64,000 nt of DNA from Nocardia panacis (GTDB lineage: Bacteria; Actinomycetota; Actinomycetes; Mycobacteriales; Mycobacteriaceae), in NCBI RefSeq assembly GCF_003598715.1, contig NZ_QZFU01000016.1, forward strand, positions 62,001 to 126,000, written 5' to 3'. Shown here piece after piece: positions 51,444 to 61,720 of this stretch. The notes under the pieces are model-generated. The model saw only the letters and a program-made list of their open reading frames with translations. It was not told the origin of the DNA and did not search any database. The position numbers and the translations under genes are program-made. Within the stretch, counting starts at the first letter, position 1. Each line of letters begins with the position of its first letter.

Positions 51444-52451
51444 CTACTTGTTCTCGTCGGTGGGACGGAACTGGTGCGTCGCGTCCGCCGCCGGATCGGC
51501 ACTCTGCTCGGTGCCGAACGGCTGCCCCGACTGCGCGGGCTGCTGAGTCGAACCCTGTTGCGCCTGACCGAAATTCAGCGATCCATACGGCTGCTGCTGA
51601 CCCGGCTGCGCGGCGCCGTAGTGCTGGCCCGCGGCGGGCTCGGACGGCTGGGCCTGCTGCGGCGCGACACCGTAACCGGCGGGGTAGCCCGCAGGCTGGC
51701 CGTAGGGCGACTGCTGGCCCTGGTACTGCTGGGTCGGCGGGGCGTAGCCGGGCTGCTGGGCCTGACCGTACGGGTTCTGCGGCTGCGCCTGCTGCGCGTA
51801 ACCGGGCTGAGCGTAGGGCTGCTGCTGGCCGTACGGCGACTGCTGGGCGGCGTAGGTCTGCTGGGGCTGCTGGGTCTGGCCGTAGCCCTGCTGACCATAG
51901 GACTGCTGACCGTAGCCCGCGCCGTAACCGGCGGGCGCGGCGGGTTTCGGCGCAGGCGCGGTCAGAATGCCCGCCTCGAACAGCAGCGTCGCCACCGCCA
52001 GCGCGGCCTGCACGAACACCAGGAACAGCACGACGTACGCGCCCCACTCGAGCTTCACCGCGTCGCCGAGTTTGAAGGACTGGAACAGCAGGCCGAGGAA
52101 GCCCGCCACCGACAGCGCCGCCGCGACACCCGTCCAATCCTGTTTGGGCAGCAGCGACAATCCCGCGAGCACGCCGGCCGCGAGCACGATGGTCAGCAGC
52201 GGGGAGCCGAAGCCGATGCCGCCGTCGAACAGGCTGACGGTCTTGCTGGTCCGCAGCACGCTGCTGGTGGCGTACGGGAGGAAGCCGAGCAGGAAGTTGA
52301 TCACGCCGAGCGCGAGCACGCCGATCGTCAGGAAATACGGCAGACCTTTGCCGGTCGCGCTCGATCCGGTACTGGCGCCGCCGAAGGCGGGCTGGGCGGC
52401 GGGCGTCGGCGCGGGTGCGTTGTACCCGGAGCCCCCGGTCGGGTATGACAT
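51444..52451 (-). CDS. DUF5336 membrane protein (34-kDa antigen-like)
   Basis: Protein of 335 residues. Four membrane helices lie between residues 35 and 165 (LPYFLTIGVLALGVINFLLG, PLLTIVLAAGVLAGLSLLP, AALSVAGFLGLLFQSF, AYVVLFLVFVQAALAVATLL). The remainder is a disordered Gln/Pro/Tyr/Gly-rich tail with many YGQQ and PYGQ repeats. The layout matches the mycobacterial 34-kDa antigenic protein (Rv0954), whose tail is also Gln/Pro-rich. GGAGACGAC precedes ATG 52451. A cell-envelope or division role is suspected in the family, not shown here. Confidence 0.8.
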   Translation of the reverse strand: MSYPTGGSGYNAPAPTPAAQPAFGGASTGSSATGKGLPYFLTIGVLALGVINFLLGFLPYATSSVLRTSKTVSLFDGGIGFGSPLLTIVLAAGVLAGLSLLPKQDWTGVAAALSVAGFLGLLFQSFKLGDAVKLEWGAYVVLFLVFVQAALAVATLLFEAGILTAPAPKPAAPAGYGAGYGQQSYGQQGYGQTQQPQQTYAAQQSPYGQQQPYAQPGYAQQAQPQNPYGQAQQPGYAPPTQQYQGQQSPYGQPAGYPAGYGVAPQQAQPSEPAAGQHYGAAQPGQQQPYGSLNFGQAQQGSTQQPAQSGQPFGTEQSADPAADATHQFRPTDENK

Positions 52452-52584
52452 GTCGTCGTCTCCTAGGTCGAGTCGTGCTCTGGCTGATCTTCACGGTCTG
52501 GTCTTCGCGACGTCTATCTCGTTCCGACGCTACTGCACTGTTGGCCTCCGGTCATCCTCGACCGACCCGCTTCGCGACCGCGAC

Positions 52585-55479
52585 TCACCTGTTCGGGACC
52601 AGGATTCGGTCCGCGTAGCGATGCCAGCCGAATCCGGTCGCGACGAACTCCGCCCGCAGCGTCGCGGCCAACTCCGCCGCCCCGATCGCGTCGCCGCGCG
52701 CCGCGCGCAACGAGGTCTCCACGGCCCGCGCGGCCAGCAGCGGAATGCCGTACGCCCTCCCGCGCAAACCGTCGAGCAAGGTCGCGGCCTCCGCCCACTC
52801 CCCCTTGACGATGAGCACGTCGGCCAAGTCGACGCGGGCCATGCCCGTGGTCGCGCCCTCGTGTTCGAACGCGGCGCGGCAATAGGATTCGGCCGCGTCG
52901 AGCTCACCCGCGGCGCGGGCGACGGCGGCCCTGGTCAGATCGTTGAGCGGCAGGATCTGGCGGTCGTCGAGTCGGCGGGCGTAGCGGTCGGACTGTTCCA
53001 CCGCCGCCAGCGCGGCGGCGGTGTCGCCGAGGTCGAGCAGCGCCTTGGCCTCATTGCTCAGCCCTCGGGACAGACCGTGCTCGTCATTGGCGGCCTTGTC
53101 GAATTCCGCCGAGCGCCGGTAGGCGGCCAGCGCGCCGACGGCGTCGCCCGAATAGAGCAGCGCGGTGCCGAGCGCGTCGGCGAAGGAGGCGGCCTGACTG
53201 TCGCGCTCGGCCAGTGCCTCACCGGTGCGCAGGTGTTCGATCGCGGTGCTCAGCCGCGCCCGTTCGATATCGACGATGCCCTGGTAGTAGCGCACCGTCT
53301 GCCCCGGTTCGGCGTCACCGAGCGGTGCGGCCACCTCGGCGGCGCGCGCGAGCAGATCGGCGGCCCGCTCCAGTGCTCCGCCCATGAGTTCGTGGAATCC
53401 GTAGTGGCTCAGGGCCTGCGCGAGTTCCGCCGGGGGCAGGTCGATGGCGTCCACCACCAAAGCGGAGAAGTGTTTGCGGGCCTCCGGGAACCAGGCCCGC
53501 GCCAGCCACGGCACATGCATGGCATTGGCCAGTCGCAGCCCGTCGGCGGCGCGCGGGGTGCCCGGCGCGTGCTCGAGCGCGGCGAGGATATTCGGCCATT
53601 CGGCGAATACCGAGGCCACCGCCTCGGCGGCGGCGAAATCGTCCGGCGCGCCCGCGACGGCGACCAAGTCCCGGCACCATGACAGGTGGGCCGCGCGCAG
53701 CGCCTCGAGCTCGCCCGCCTCGGCCGCACGGGACAGCGCATAGTCGCGCACCGTTTCCAACAGTGTGAATCGCCTTGTGCCGCTGTCGGATTGGACGGAC
53801 ACCAGGCTGCGGTTCACCAGATCCGCCAGTGCGGGCGCGATATCGCCGACCTCCATGGCGATCCCACCTCCCGGATCGGGCAGCACCGCCTCGGCGGCCT
53901 CGAGCGTGCAACCGCCCGCGAAAACACCGAGCCGGCGCAGAACCGCGCGCTCCCGATCCGCGAGCAGTTCATGACTCCAGTCCAAGGCGACGCGCAAGCT
54001 GGTGTGTCGCCCGCCGCCCGCGTTGCGCGCCCCGCCGACCAGCAGGCGGACCCGGTCATCGATGCGGGTGGCCAACTGGGCGATGGTGAGCGTCCTGGTC
54101 AGTCCGGCCGCCAACTCGATGCCGAGCGGCAGCCAGTCGAGGGCCGCGCAGATACGCACCACGTCTTCGCGTTCGGCGGCGGTGACCAGTCCGCCGAGTC
54201 CGGCCCGCTCGGTGAACAGGGCCACCGCGACACCGCGATCCAAGGGACCGAGCGGATACACCGACTCCCCCGGCGCGCCCAGCGGGGCCTGCGAGGTCAC
54301 CAGAACGCTGGAACCCGTTGCCGTCCGGATGAATTCACGCACACCGCGACGCACATGCTCGGCATTGTCCAGGATCAGCAGCACCTGCGGACCGAACGCG
54401 GCCACCGGATCGTCGGTCCCGTCGAGCAGTCCGGCGGATTCCAGCGCGGCCATCCCGGCGGGCGCCACATCGTCGTCCCCGGTGAGCGGGGCCAATTCGA
54501 CATGAACCACCCGCCGACCGGAATTCGCGGCGGCCCTGGCCAATTCGATCGCGAGCCGCGACTTCCCACTGCCCGCCACTCCGGTCACCGTGATCAGGCC
54601 CGGCCGGGCCGAACGCGCACTGAGTGCGGCGAATTCGCGCCCACGTCCGAGAAAGCTGGTGACAGGACCGGTCACCGGCGCTTCCGTCGCCACGCTCCCC
54701 GCTGAAACCGGTGCGTCCATGAATAATTCGACACTCGCCGCCGCGCGCAGCGCCGGATCGTGATCCAGGATGCGCATTTCCAGCCTCGCGGTATCCGGCG
54801 CCGGATCGACCCCCAGTTCCTCGGCCAAAACCCGACGCAACCGGGCCAGCCGCTCCAGCGCCGCACCCTGCCGACCGCTGCGATACAGCGCCAACGCCAG
54901 CAGACAACCCAGCGGTTCGTGCAGCGGATATCGGGCCACCAGAGCGGCCAACTCGGTCACCACCTCGTCCGGCGCGCCGAGTTCCAGATTCGCCTGCAAC
55001 CCGGCCACGGTGAGCATCAGCCGCCAGTCGTCGAGTCGTTCGCCCTCGATCCTGGCGAACGGGATGGCCCGCAGATCGGCCAGCGCCTCACCGCGCCACA
55101 GCGACAGCGCCGCCCGCGCCGACTCCGCGATGACGGGCCAGTCGCCGCCGCGCTGCGCGGTGTGCATGCGCTGGGCGGCCGCCTCGGCGGCGAGCAGATC
55201 GGCGACCACCGCCGAGGTCTGATAGCCGGCGGGGGTCCGCGCGATCACCCCGGCGTGCGCGCCGAGCGTGGCCCGCAGCCGCGACACCACCACCCGCAAC
55301 CGCTGCACCGGGCGCTCGATCTCGGCGCCCCACAGATCCCTGGCCAGCCGCGCATCGGGCACCGCGACCCGATTGGCCAGCGCCAACCGCACCAGTACGG
55401 CCCGCTCCAGCGGGCGGTCGATGGCCACGGCCCTACCCTCGGCCCACACTTGCACTGGACCCAACCCCAGTACGTCCAC
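52585..55479 (-). CDS. AfsR-like regulator with BTAD and NB-ARC domains
   Basis: Regulator of 964 residues. Domain order: an OmpR-like winged helix (about 1-85: VLGLGPVQVWAEGRAVAIDR, then QRLRVVVSRLRATLG), a bacterial transcriptional activation domain (85-240), an NB-ARC/AAA ATPase with P-loop GVAGSGKSRLAIELARAA near 320 and Walker B VLLILDNAEHV near 385, a winged segment (SLRVALDWSHELLADRERAV) and C-terminal TPR-like helices (620-950). It should be an ATP-dependent activator of the AfsR/SARP group. No biosynthetic cluster is nearby, so its targets are unclear; the divergent uppP gene is the closest candidate. GTG 55479 is the likely start. Confidence 0.85.
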   Translation of the reverse strand: MDVLGLGPVQVWAEGRAVAIDRPLERAVLVRLALANRVAVPDARLARDLWGAEIERPVQRLRVVVSRLRATLGAHAGVIARTPAGYQTSAVVADLLAAEAAAQRMHTAQRGGDWPVIAESARAALSLWRGEALADLRAIPFARIEGERLDDWRLMLTVAGLQANLELGAPDEVVTELAALVARYPLHEPLGCLLALALYRSGRQGAALERLARLRRVLAEELGVDPAPDTARLEMRILDHDPALRAAASVELFMDAPVSAGSVATEAPVTGPVTSFLGRGREFAALSARSARPGLITVTGVAGSGKSRLAIELARAAANSGRRVVHVELAPLTGDDDVAPAGMAALESAGLLDGTDDPVAAFGPQVLLILDNAEHVRRGVREFIRTATGSSVLVTSQAPLGAPGESVYPLGPLDRGVAVALFTERAGLGGLVTAAEREDVVRICAALDWLPLGIELAAGLTRTLTIAQLATRIDDRVRLLVGGARNAGGGRHTSLRVALDWSHELLADRERAVLRRLGVFAGGCTLEAAEAVLPDPGGGIAMEVGDIAPALADLVNRSLVSVQSDSGTRRFTLLETVRDYALSRAAEAGELEALRAAHLSWCRDLVAVAGAPDDFAAAEAVASVFAEWPNILAALEHAPGTPRAADGLRLANAMHVPWLARAWFPEARKHFSALVVDAIDLPPAELAQALSHYGFHELMGGALERAADLLARAAEVAAPLGDAEPGQTVRYYQGIVDIERARLSTAIEHLRTGEALAERDSQAASFADALGTALLYSGDAVGALAAYRRSAEFDKAANDEHGLSRGLSNEAKALLDLGDTAAALAAVEQSDRYARRLDDRQILPLNDLTRAAVARAAGELDAAESYCRAAFEHEGATTGMARVDLADVLIVKGEWAEAATLLDGLRGRAYGIPLLAARAVETSLRAARGDAIGAAELAATLRAEFVATGFGWHRYADRILVPNR

Positions 55480-55566
55480 GCCCAAAGCATGGCACGCGGA
55501 AAGGGTTGTCGCGGTTGACCTCACCCGGTGGGCGCGACGGCGCGCGACATGCGAGGCTGTTGCACG

Positions 55567-56517
55567 ATGCTGACCTACACCCAAGCCGTGATCATCGGCC
55601 TACTTCAAGGCGTAACCGAACTCTTCCCCATCTCGAGTCTTGGCCATTCGGTGCTGGTCCCGGCCTGGATCGGCGGATCGTGGAGCCAACTGGTCACCCA
55701 GGGCGACTCCGACAAGGGCACCCCCTACCTTGCCTTCGTGGTCGGCCTGCACGTGGCCACGGCCATCGCGCTGCTCGGATTCTATTGGCGCGACTGGATC
55801 AATATCATCGTCGGCTTCTGCACCACGCTGCGCACCCGCCGGATCGAGACCTCGAGTCAGCGGCTGGCCTGGCTGATCATCCTGGCCACGGTGCCGGTCG
55901 GTGTGCTCGGTCTGGCACTGGAGCATCCGCTGCGGACACTGTTCGCCAAACCCGTCTCGGCCGGAATCTTCCTGACGCTCAATGGCTTCGTCCTCATCGG
56001 CGGCGAGGTGCTGCGCCGCCGCAGCCAGCCGTCGCTGGCCGACTACGGCCGCGCCTTCGCCGAGGCCGAGGCCCGCCACCACGACGAGTCGCGCGGCCTG
56101 CCGGTCGATCCGGAGCCCGACAGCGAGACCAGGCTGGCGCGCCTCTCGGTGAAGGATGCGCTCGGCATCGGGGTGGCGCAGACCGGTGCGCTGTTCGCGG
56201 GCATCAGCCGCTCGGGCATGACCATGGTCGGCGGACTGCTGCGCGGACTCGATCACGAGGATTCGGCGAAGTTCGCCTTCCTGCTGGCCACCCCGGTCAT
56301 CCTGGCCGCGGGTGTGCTCAAGCTGCCGACGCTGGCTGGTCCGCAGGGCGAGGGCATCCTGGGTCAGGTGCTGGTCGGCTCGATCGTGGCCGGTGCGGCG
56401 GCCTGGTTCGCGGTGAAATTCCTCGAGCGCTACTTCAAATCCAATTCGCTGCTGCCGTTCGCGGTGTACAGCCTGGCCTTCGGACTGGCCTCGGTCATTC
56501 GGTTCACACTGTTCTGA
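55567..56517 (+). CDS. uppP: undecaprenyl-diphosphatase
   Basis: Membrane phosphatase of 316 residues recycling undecaprenyl diphosphate for peptidoglycan and other wall polymers; overproduction gives bacitracin resistance. The two signature regions are visible: LLQGVTELFPISSLGHSVLV near the N-terminus and GALFAGISRSGMTMVGGLLR near 205. About eight membrane helices are present. The loop around residues 160-190 is somewhat longer than usual. ATG 55567 starts just before the first motif. A perfect bidirectional terminator follows. Confidence 0.92.
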   Translation: MLTYTQAVIIGLLQGVTELFPISSLGHSVLVPAWIGGSWSQLVTQGDSDKGTPYLAFVVGLHVATAIALLGFYWRDWINIIVGFCTTLRTRRIETSSQRLAWLIILATVPVGVLGLALEHPLRTLFAKPVSAGIFLTLNGFVLIGGEVLRRRSQPSLADYGRAFAEAEARHHDESRGLPVDPEPDSETRLARLSVKDALGIGVAQTGALFAGISRSGMTMVGGLLRGLDHEDSAKFAFLLATPVILAAGVLKLPTLAGPQGEGILGQVLVGSIVAGAAAWFAVKFLERYFKSNSLLPFAVYSLAFGLASVIRFTLF

Positions 56518-56527
56518 GACCGGCACG

Positions 56528-56565
56528 AATAAGGCCGCCCACCGAATCCGGTGGGCGGCCTTATT
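56528..56565. terminator. bidirectional terminator between uppP and sucD
   Basis: AATAAGGCCGCCCACCG and CGGTGGGCGGCCTTATT form a perfect 17-bp stem with a 4-base loop, followed by TTATTGTTT on the + strand. Both convergent genes can use it. Confidence 0.9.
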
Positions 56566-56602
56566 GTTTCGCGCGTGGATCAGGCTGTTTCCCGACCGCG
56601 GC

Positions 56603-57517
56603 TCAGGCGGTGATCGAAGCCTTTTCCAGGATCTCGCGGGCCAACGCGGCGGTCTCGGACGGCGTCTTGCCGACCTTCACACCCGCGGCCTCCAGCGCCT
56701 CCTTCTTCGCCTGGGCGGTGCCCGACGAACCGGAGACAATGGCGCCCGCGTGGCCCATGGTCTTGCCCTCGGGGGCGGTGAAGCCCGCCACGTAGCCGAC
56801 GACCGGCTTGGTGACATTGGCCTTGATGTACTCTGCGGCGCGCTCCTCGGCGTCGCCGCCGATCTCGCCGATCATCACGATGAGCTTGGTCTCGGGATCC
56901 TGCTCGAACGCCGCGATGGCGTCGATGTGGGTGGTGCCGATGACCGGGTCGCCACCGATGCCGATGGAGGTGGAGAAACCGAAATCGCGCAGTTCGTACA
57001 TCATCTGGTAGGTCAGCGTGCCCGACTTGGACACCAGGCCGACCGGACCCTTGCCGGTGATATTGGCCGGGGTGATGCCGACCAGCGACTCACCGGGGGT
57101 GATGATGCCGGGGCAGTTCGGGCCGATGATGCGGGTCTTGTTGCCCTTTTCCAGGTTGTAGGCCCACGCGTAGGCGGTGTCCTGCACCGGGATGCCCTCG
57201 GTGATGACCACCAGCAGCGGGATCTCCGCATCGATGGCCTCGATGATGGCGTCCTTGGCGAACTTCGGCGGCACGAAGGCGATCGAGACGTCCGCGCCGG
57301 TCTCCTTGATGGCCTCGGCCACCGTGCCGAATACCGGCAGTTCGACGGCCGAACCGTCCTTCGCGGTGTGCGCGACGGTGGTGCCCGCCTTGCGCGCATT
57401 CACACCGCCGACCACCTGCGTGCCCGCCTTCAGCATCAGCGCGGTGTGCTTGGTGCCCTCGCCGCCGGTGATGCCCTGGACGATGACCTTGGAATCCTTG
57501 TTCAGGAAGATAGACAT
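56603..57517 (-). CDS. sucD: succinyl-CoA synthetase alpha subunit
   Basis: Subunit of 304 residues of the TCA-cycle enzyme converting succinyl-CoA to succinate with nucleotide triphosphate formation. The CoA-binding Rossmann motif [18 protein letters not shown] lies near residue 12, [16 protein letters not shown] near 130, and the phosphohistidine in [12 protein letters not shown] near 255. It follows sucC by 26 bases. All motifs are intact. Confidence 0.96.
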   Translation of the reverse strand: MSIFLNKDSKVIVQGITGGEGTKHTALMLKAGTQVVGGVNARKAGTTVAHTAKDGSAVELPVFGTVAEAIKETGADVSIAFVPPKFAKDAIIEAIDAEIPLLVVITEGIPVQDTAYAWAYNLEKGNKTRIIGPNCPGIITPGESLVGITPANITGKGPVGLVSKSGTLTYQMMYELRDFGFSTSIGIGGDPVIGTTHIDAIAAFEQDPETKLIVMIGEIGGDAEERAAEYIKANVTKPVVGYVAGFTAPEGKTMGHAGAIVSGSSGTAQAKKEALEAAGVKVGKTPSETAALAREILEKASITA

Positions 57518-57543
57518 GAGTTTTCGTCCCTTACTCGGCCGTC

Positions 57544-58710
<1,167 letters not shown>

Positions 58711-59029
58711 GTACTCACCATCTCGTCTGCGTTGCGATGACAACGTCTTTGGTTGGCGGCCCGACGTCGGAAGCGGGTCTGGATCGGACTTTAATCAGTC
58801 ACATGGACGGCCCAACGGCCACGTACATCCTAAGTGGCGCAGGTCACCGGCTTTTACGCGGATCGGCAAAACCGCTGGACAAGGCTACTCACGAGTAGGA
58901 AAAGCGCCCGCGCGGACCGCACGGCAGGTAGAGCGGCCCATGCCCGGACCGAAGCCGGTCAACTACACGCCGTCGTTGTGAACGCGCATCGAATCCCGCG
59001 CCGGATCATGGGATATTCCGGTGCGTTAC
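58711..59029. other. intergenic region upstream of sucC
   Basis: No gene is seen here. It should hold the sucCD promoter on the minus strand; no clear motif could be identified. The pair GACCGAAGCCGGTC-like sequence near 58950 is a weak inverted repeat only. Confidence 0.4.
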
Positions 59030-59045
59030 CGTGATCAATCTCACA
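59030..59045. promoter_or_regulatory. CRP/GlxR-type site upstream of M23 peptidase genes
   Basis: CGTGA-TCAATC-TCACA matches the CRP half-sites except for the first base, with the correct 6-base spacing. It lies about 120 bases before the leader frame of the first M23 gene. CRP control of peptidoglycan-remodelling genes such as rpfA is known in mycobacteria; for this locus it is inference. Confidence 0.5.
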
Positions 59046-59148
59046 TGTTCCGCCAGATTATCCGGAGCGCTTGCAGACCTCGCAATCGTTTCGTTACCGT
59101 TGAGGCGGTCGATGTCACAGCAAGGTCACGACTAGGAGGACGGCAAGC

Positions 59149-59262
59149 TTGACGCAGCACCCCGCTCCGCAGACGCACCGCCGCAGCCCCGGTGACAAGA
59201 TAGCCGGCCCTGATGACAAGACGATCGCTACCACTCGCTCTACAAGGTGGCGCACCCGATGA
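59149..59262 (+). CDS. 37-residue leader frame coupled to M23 peptidase
   Basis: A TTG start at 59149 is preceded by AGGAGGACGGCAAGC, the best ribosome site in the neighbourhood. The frame encodes a basic 37-residue peptide (begins TQHPAPQTHRRSPGDKIAG, ends TRSTRWRTR) and stops at TGA 59260-59262, overlapping the ATG of the M23 peptidase (ATGA). No membrane segment or known domain is present. It may be a leader peptide that sets peptidase translation by termination-reinitiation. A second, shorter frame has the same relation to the next peptidase gene. Confidence 0.5.
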   Translation: MTQHPAPQTHRRSPGDKIAGPDDKTIATTRSTRWRTR

Positions 59263-60314
59263 ACCCTCGCTCGACCTATGCCCCCGAGCCCACGCATACC
59301 GAATTCCGGTACCGCGACGCATATCCCGCCGACGAAGGCGATCCCTATAGTCCCTCGTACTCCGAGGGCGGCGCGCCGGATCAAGCCTGGCCGGTGGCCG
59401 ACGCCTGGCCGGCCCGCGGCGACTGGCCGGAGGAGTCCTGGGAGGCCGAGGACGACTGGTCCGGAGATTCCTGGAATGCCGAGGATTGGTCCACCGAATC
59501 GGCTTCCGACCAACCCTGGACCGACGAGGGTCGCGAAATCGCCACCCCCACTGTGCTTCCCGGCACCCGCCCCGCCCGCCGCGGCGGCGCGCACCGGATG
59601 CCCGCCCCGCCCACCGCCCTCAAGGGTCGGGCCGCGGTCGCGGCCGTCGCCGCGGGCGCTTTCGTCGCCGCGGGCCAGGCCGCTATGGCCGCACCGGGCC
59701 AGTCCGCGCAGCCGGTCGACTATCAGGCGGGCGGCCAACTCCACGAGATCGCCAACCAATCCGTCAGTACCGTCGATCCGACCGCGAACGCGGAATCGCC
59801 GCAGGTACTGAATGTCTCGGCCCCGGCCAATCTCGAACAGTTCAACGACATCCTGCAAAAGGGTCAGAAGTTCGCGCAGGACCTCGCCGCCCAGGAGGCC
59901 GCGAAACTGCGCCCGCTGTTCACCCATTTCGCCGCGGGCACGTTTACCTCCGGCTTCGGCGCACGCTGGGGCGTACAGCATCTGGGCGTGGATGTGGCCG
60001 CGCCCATCGGCACCCCCATCTACTCCGTCGCCGACGGCACCATCATCGAGGCGGGGCCTGCCGCCGGATTCGGGATGTGGGTGCGCGTCCTGCACGACGA
60101 CGGCACCGTCACCATCTACGGCCATGTCGACACCACCACGGTGTCGCAGGGTCAGCGCGTCACGGCGGGCGACCAGATCGCCACCGTCGGCAATCGCGGG
60201 TTCTCCACCGGACCGCACTGTCATTTCGAAGTGTGGCTCAACGGGGTCGACAAGGTGGATCCGCTGCCCTGGTTGGCTACTCGCGGTATCAGTCTCGGCA
60301 TCGAGCGCGCCTGA
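59259..60314 (+). CDS. M23 (LytM) peptidase family protein, copy 1
   Basis: Protein of 351 residues. Residues 1-110 are acidic, Trp-rich and disordered (repeats like WPEESWEAEDDWSGDSW). A hydrophobic segment (AAVAAVAAGAFVAAGQAAMA near 125) acts as anchor or internal signal. The C-terminal LytM/M23 domain (about 225-345) has the zinc motif HLGVD, GTIIEAGPAAGFGMWV and the catalytic HCH in GPHCHFEVW, so it appears active and should cut peptidoglycan cross-bridges. ATG 59259 has AAGGTGG upstream and overlaps the leader frame; GTG 59247 is an alternative. A tandem paralogue follows. The mycobacterial counterpart is Rv0950c. Confidence 0.85.
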   Translation: MNPRSTYAPEPTHTEFRYRDAYPADEGDPYSPSYSEGGAPDQAWPVADAWPARGDWPEESWEAEDDWSGDSWNAEDWSTESASDQPWTDEGREIATPTVLPGTRPARRGGAHRMPAPPTALKGRAAVAAVAAGAFVAAGQAAMAAPGQSAQPVDYQAGGQLHEIANQSVSTVDPTANAESPQVLNVSAPANLEQFNDILQKGQKFAQDLAAQEAAKLRPLFTHFAAGTFTSGFGARWGVQHLGVDVAAPIGTPIYSVADGTIIEAGPAAGFGMWVRVLHDDGTVTIYGHVDTTTVSQGQRVTAGDQIATVGNRGFSTGPHCHFEVWLNGVDKVDPLPWLATRGISLGIERA

Positions 60315-60429
60315 TACCCTTCAGACTTCCGAGCGCCGGACAATGCGGTCCGCTCCGCCGTCCCTGCTCAGAGATGTTCGCCCCGACCGACTATCCACAC
60401 GGCTGCCCGACCGGAGGATGAAAAGCTCT

Positions 60430-60471
60430 ATGCACGTCCAGAATTCCCGCATGGTCCGGTCCCCCCTATGA
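60430..60471 (+). other. 13-residue leader frame before second M23 gene
   Basis: ATG 60430 encodes MHVQNSRMVRSPL and stops at TGA 60469-60471, overlapping the ATG of the second M23 gene (ATGA). GGAGG lies 12 bases upstream of this ATG, while the peptidase ATG itself has no ribosome site (CCCCCCT in front). Translation of the peptidase probably depends on ribosomes leaving this frame. Confidence 0.45.
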
Positions 60472-61673
60472 GCAGAACACGCACCCGCCGCACCGACGGC
60501 GGTCAGATCCGGGCGAAGGATCTGATCAGCAGCCTGCAAACCTCCGACGATTGGGCCGCCGAGGAGCCTTGGCCGCGTGCGGATTCCGAACGCGACGAAT
60601 ACGGGTGGCGATCCGGTCGCGAATCCGACTGGGGCGCGGCCGATTCCGAATGGAATGCCGACCAGGGTTTCGGTTGGGAATCCGACCGGTGGTCCGGTCC
60701 CGCCGACGCGGGCAGCACCGGCTATTCGGCGTATTCACCTCGGCCCCAAGCATTTTCACACAATACCGGATGGGACGACGATCCCGAACCGTGGTCGGAT
60801 CCGCAGCATCCGCAGCAGTGGTCGGACCAGCCGGACGATTCGCGAGAGCAGACGCAGGACGCGCCCGAAGACCCGCTGCGCCGGGCCACCAGGGCCTTCA
60901 TCCCCTCCCGATCCAGACAGGTCGTGCAGCCGCGCAAGGGTGGGGCGCATCGGGTCCCCGCACCGCCCACCGCGCTCAAAGGGCGCGCCGCCGTCGTGGC
61001 CGTGGCCGCGGGCGCGGTCGTCGCCGCAGGTCAGAATGCTTTCGCCGGGGTGGGCACCACCTCCGATTCCACCGTCGAATATCAAGCGGTCGGGCAGTCG
61101 CGGTCACTCGCGCCGGTCGGCGACAACAATGTCGCACCCGCCCCCAATACCGATGCGCCACAACTGCTCAGCACCGCGAGCCCGGCGAATATCGGCCAAT
61201 TCAATGACATGCTCGGCAATGGCGCCGCCTTCGCCGAGGAATTGGCCGCCGAGGCACAGGCCAAGCTGCGGCCGCTGTTCATGAAGTTCACCTCCGGCAC
61301 CTTCACCTCTCCATACGGCCAGCGCTGGGGCGTACTGCATCCCGGCGTCGATATGGCCGCACCGATCGGCACCCCGATCGTCGCGGTCGAGGACGGCACC
61401 ATTATCGATGCGGGTCCGGCCGCCGGATTCGGCATGTGGGTGCGGGTGCTCGGCGACGACGGCACCGTCACCGTCTACGGCCACATCAACACCGCGACCG
61501 TCTCGGTGGGGCAGCGCGTCCTCGCGGGCGATCAGATCGCCACCGTCGGCAATCGCGGCGAATCCACCGGCCCGCACTGCCATTTCGAGGTGTGGCTCAA
61601 TGGCACCAACCGTATAGACCCGATGCCCTGGCTCGCCACCCGAGGCATCAGCCTCGGACCCGAACGCGACTGA
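60468..61673 (+). CDS. M23 (LytM) peptidase family protein, copy 2
   Basis: Protein of 401 residues with the same plan as the upstream gene: a disordered acidic Trp/Ser-rich region (1-165), the conserved RKGGAHRVPAPPTALKGRAA followed by a hydrophobic segment (VVAVAAGAVVAAGQNAFAG), a helical linker and a LytM domain with HPGVD and GPHCHFEVW. Both zinc-site motifs are intact. The catalytic domain is very similar to copy 1, and the segment before the hydrophobic helix is nearly identical, so the pair arose by tandem duplication. The start codon lacks its own ribosome site. Confidence 0.85.
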   Translation: MSRTRTRRTDGGQIRAKDLISSLQTSDDWAAEEPWPRADSERDEYGWRSGRESDWGAADSEWNADQGFGWESDRWSGPADAGSTGYSAYSPRPQAFSHNTGWDDDPEPWSDPQHPQQWSDQPDDSREQTQDAPEDPLRRATRAFIPSRSRQVVQPRKGGAHRVPAPPTALKGRAAVVAVAAGAVVAAGQNAFAGVGTTSDSTVEYQAVGQSRSLAPVGDNNVAPAPNTDAPQLLSTASPANIGQFNDMLGNGAAFAEELAAEAQAKLRPLFMKFTSGTFTSPYGQRWGVLHPGVDMAAPIGTPIVAVEDGTIIDAGPAAGFGMWVRVLGDDGTVTVYGHINTATVSVGQRVLAGDQIATVGNRGESTGPHCHFEVWLNGTNRIDPMPWLATRGISLGPERD

Positions 61674-61720
61674 ACCTCGGCGAGGGCTCGGGAATTCCGA
61701 GCTGACATTCCGCGGCGAGC

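Noticed and set aside
59041..59148. Possible c-di-AMP (ydaO-type) riboswitch before the M23 genes
   Set aside because: Such riboswitches often precede wall-hydrolase genes in actinobacteria, but I could not find the conserved core by eye.
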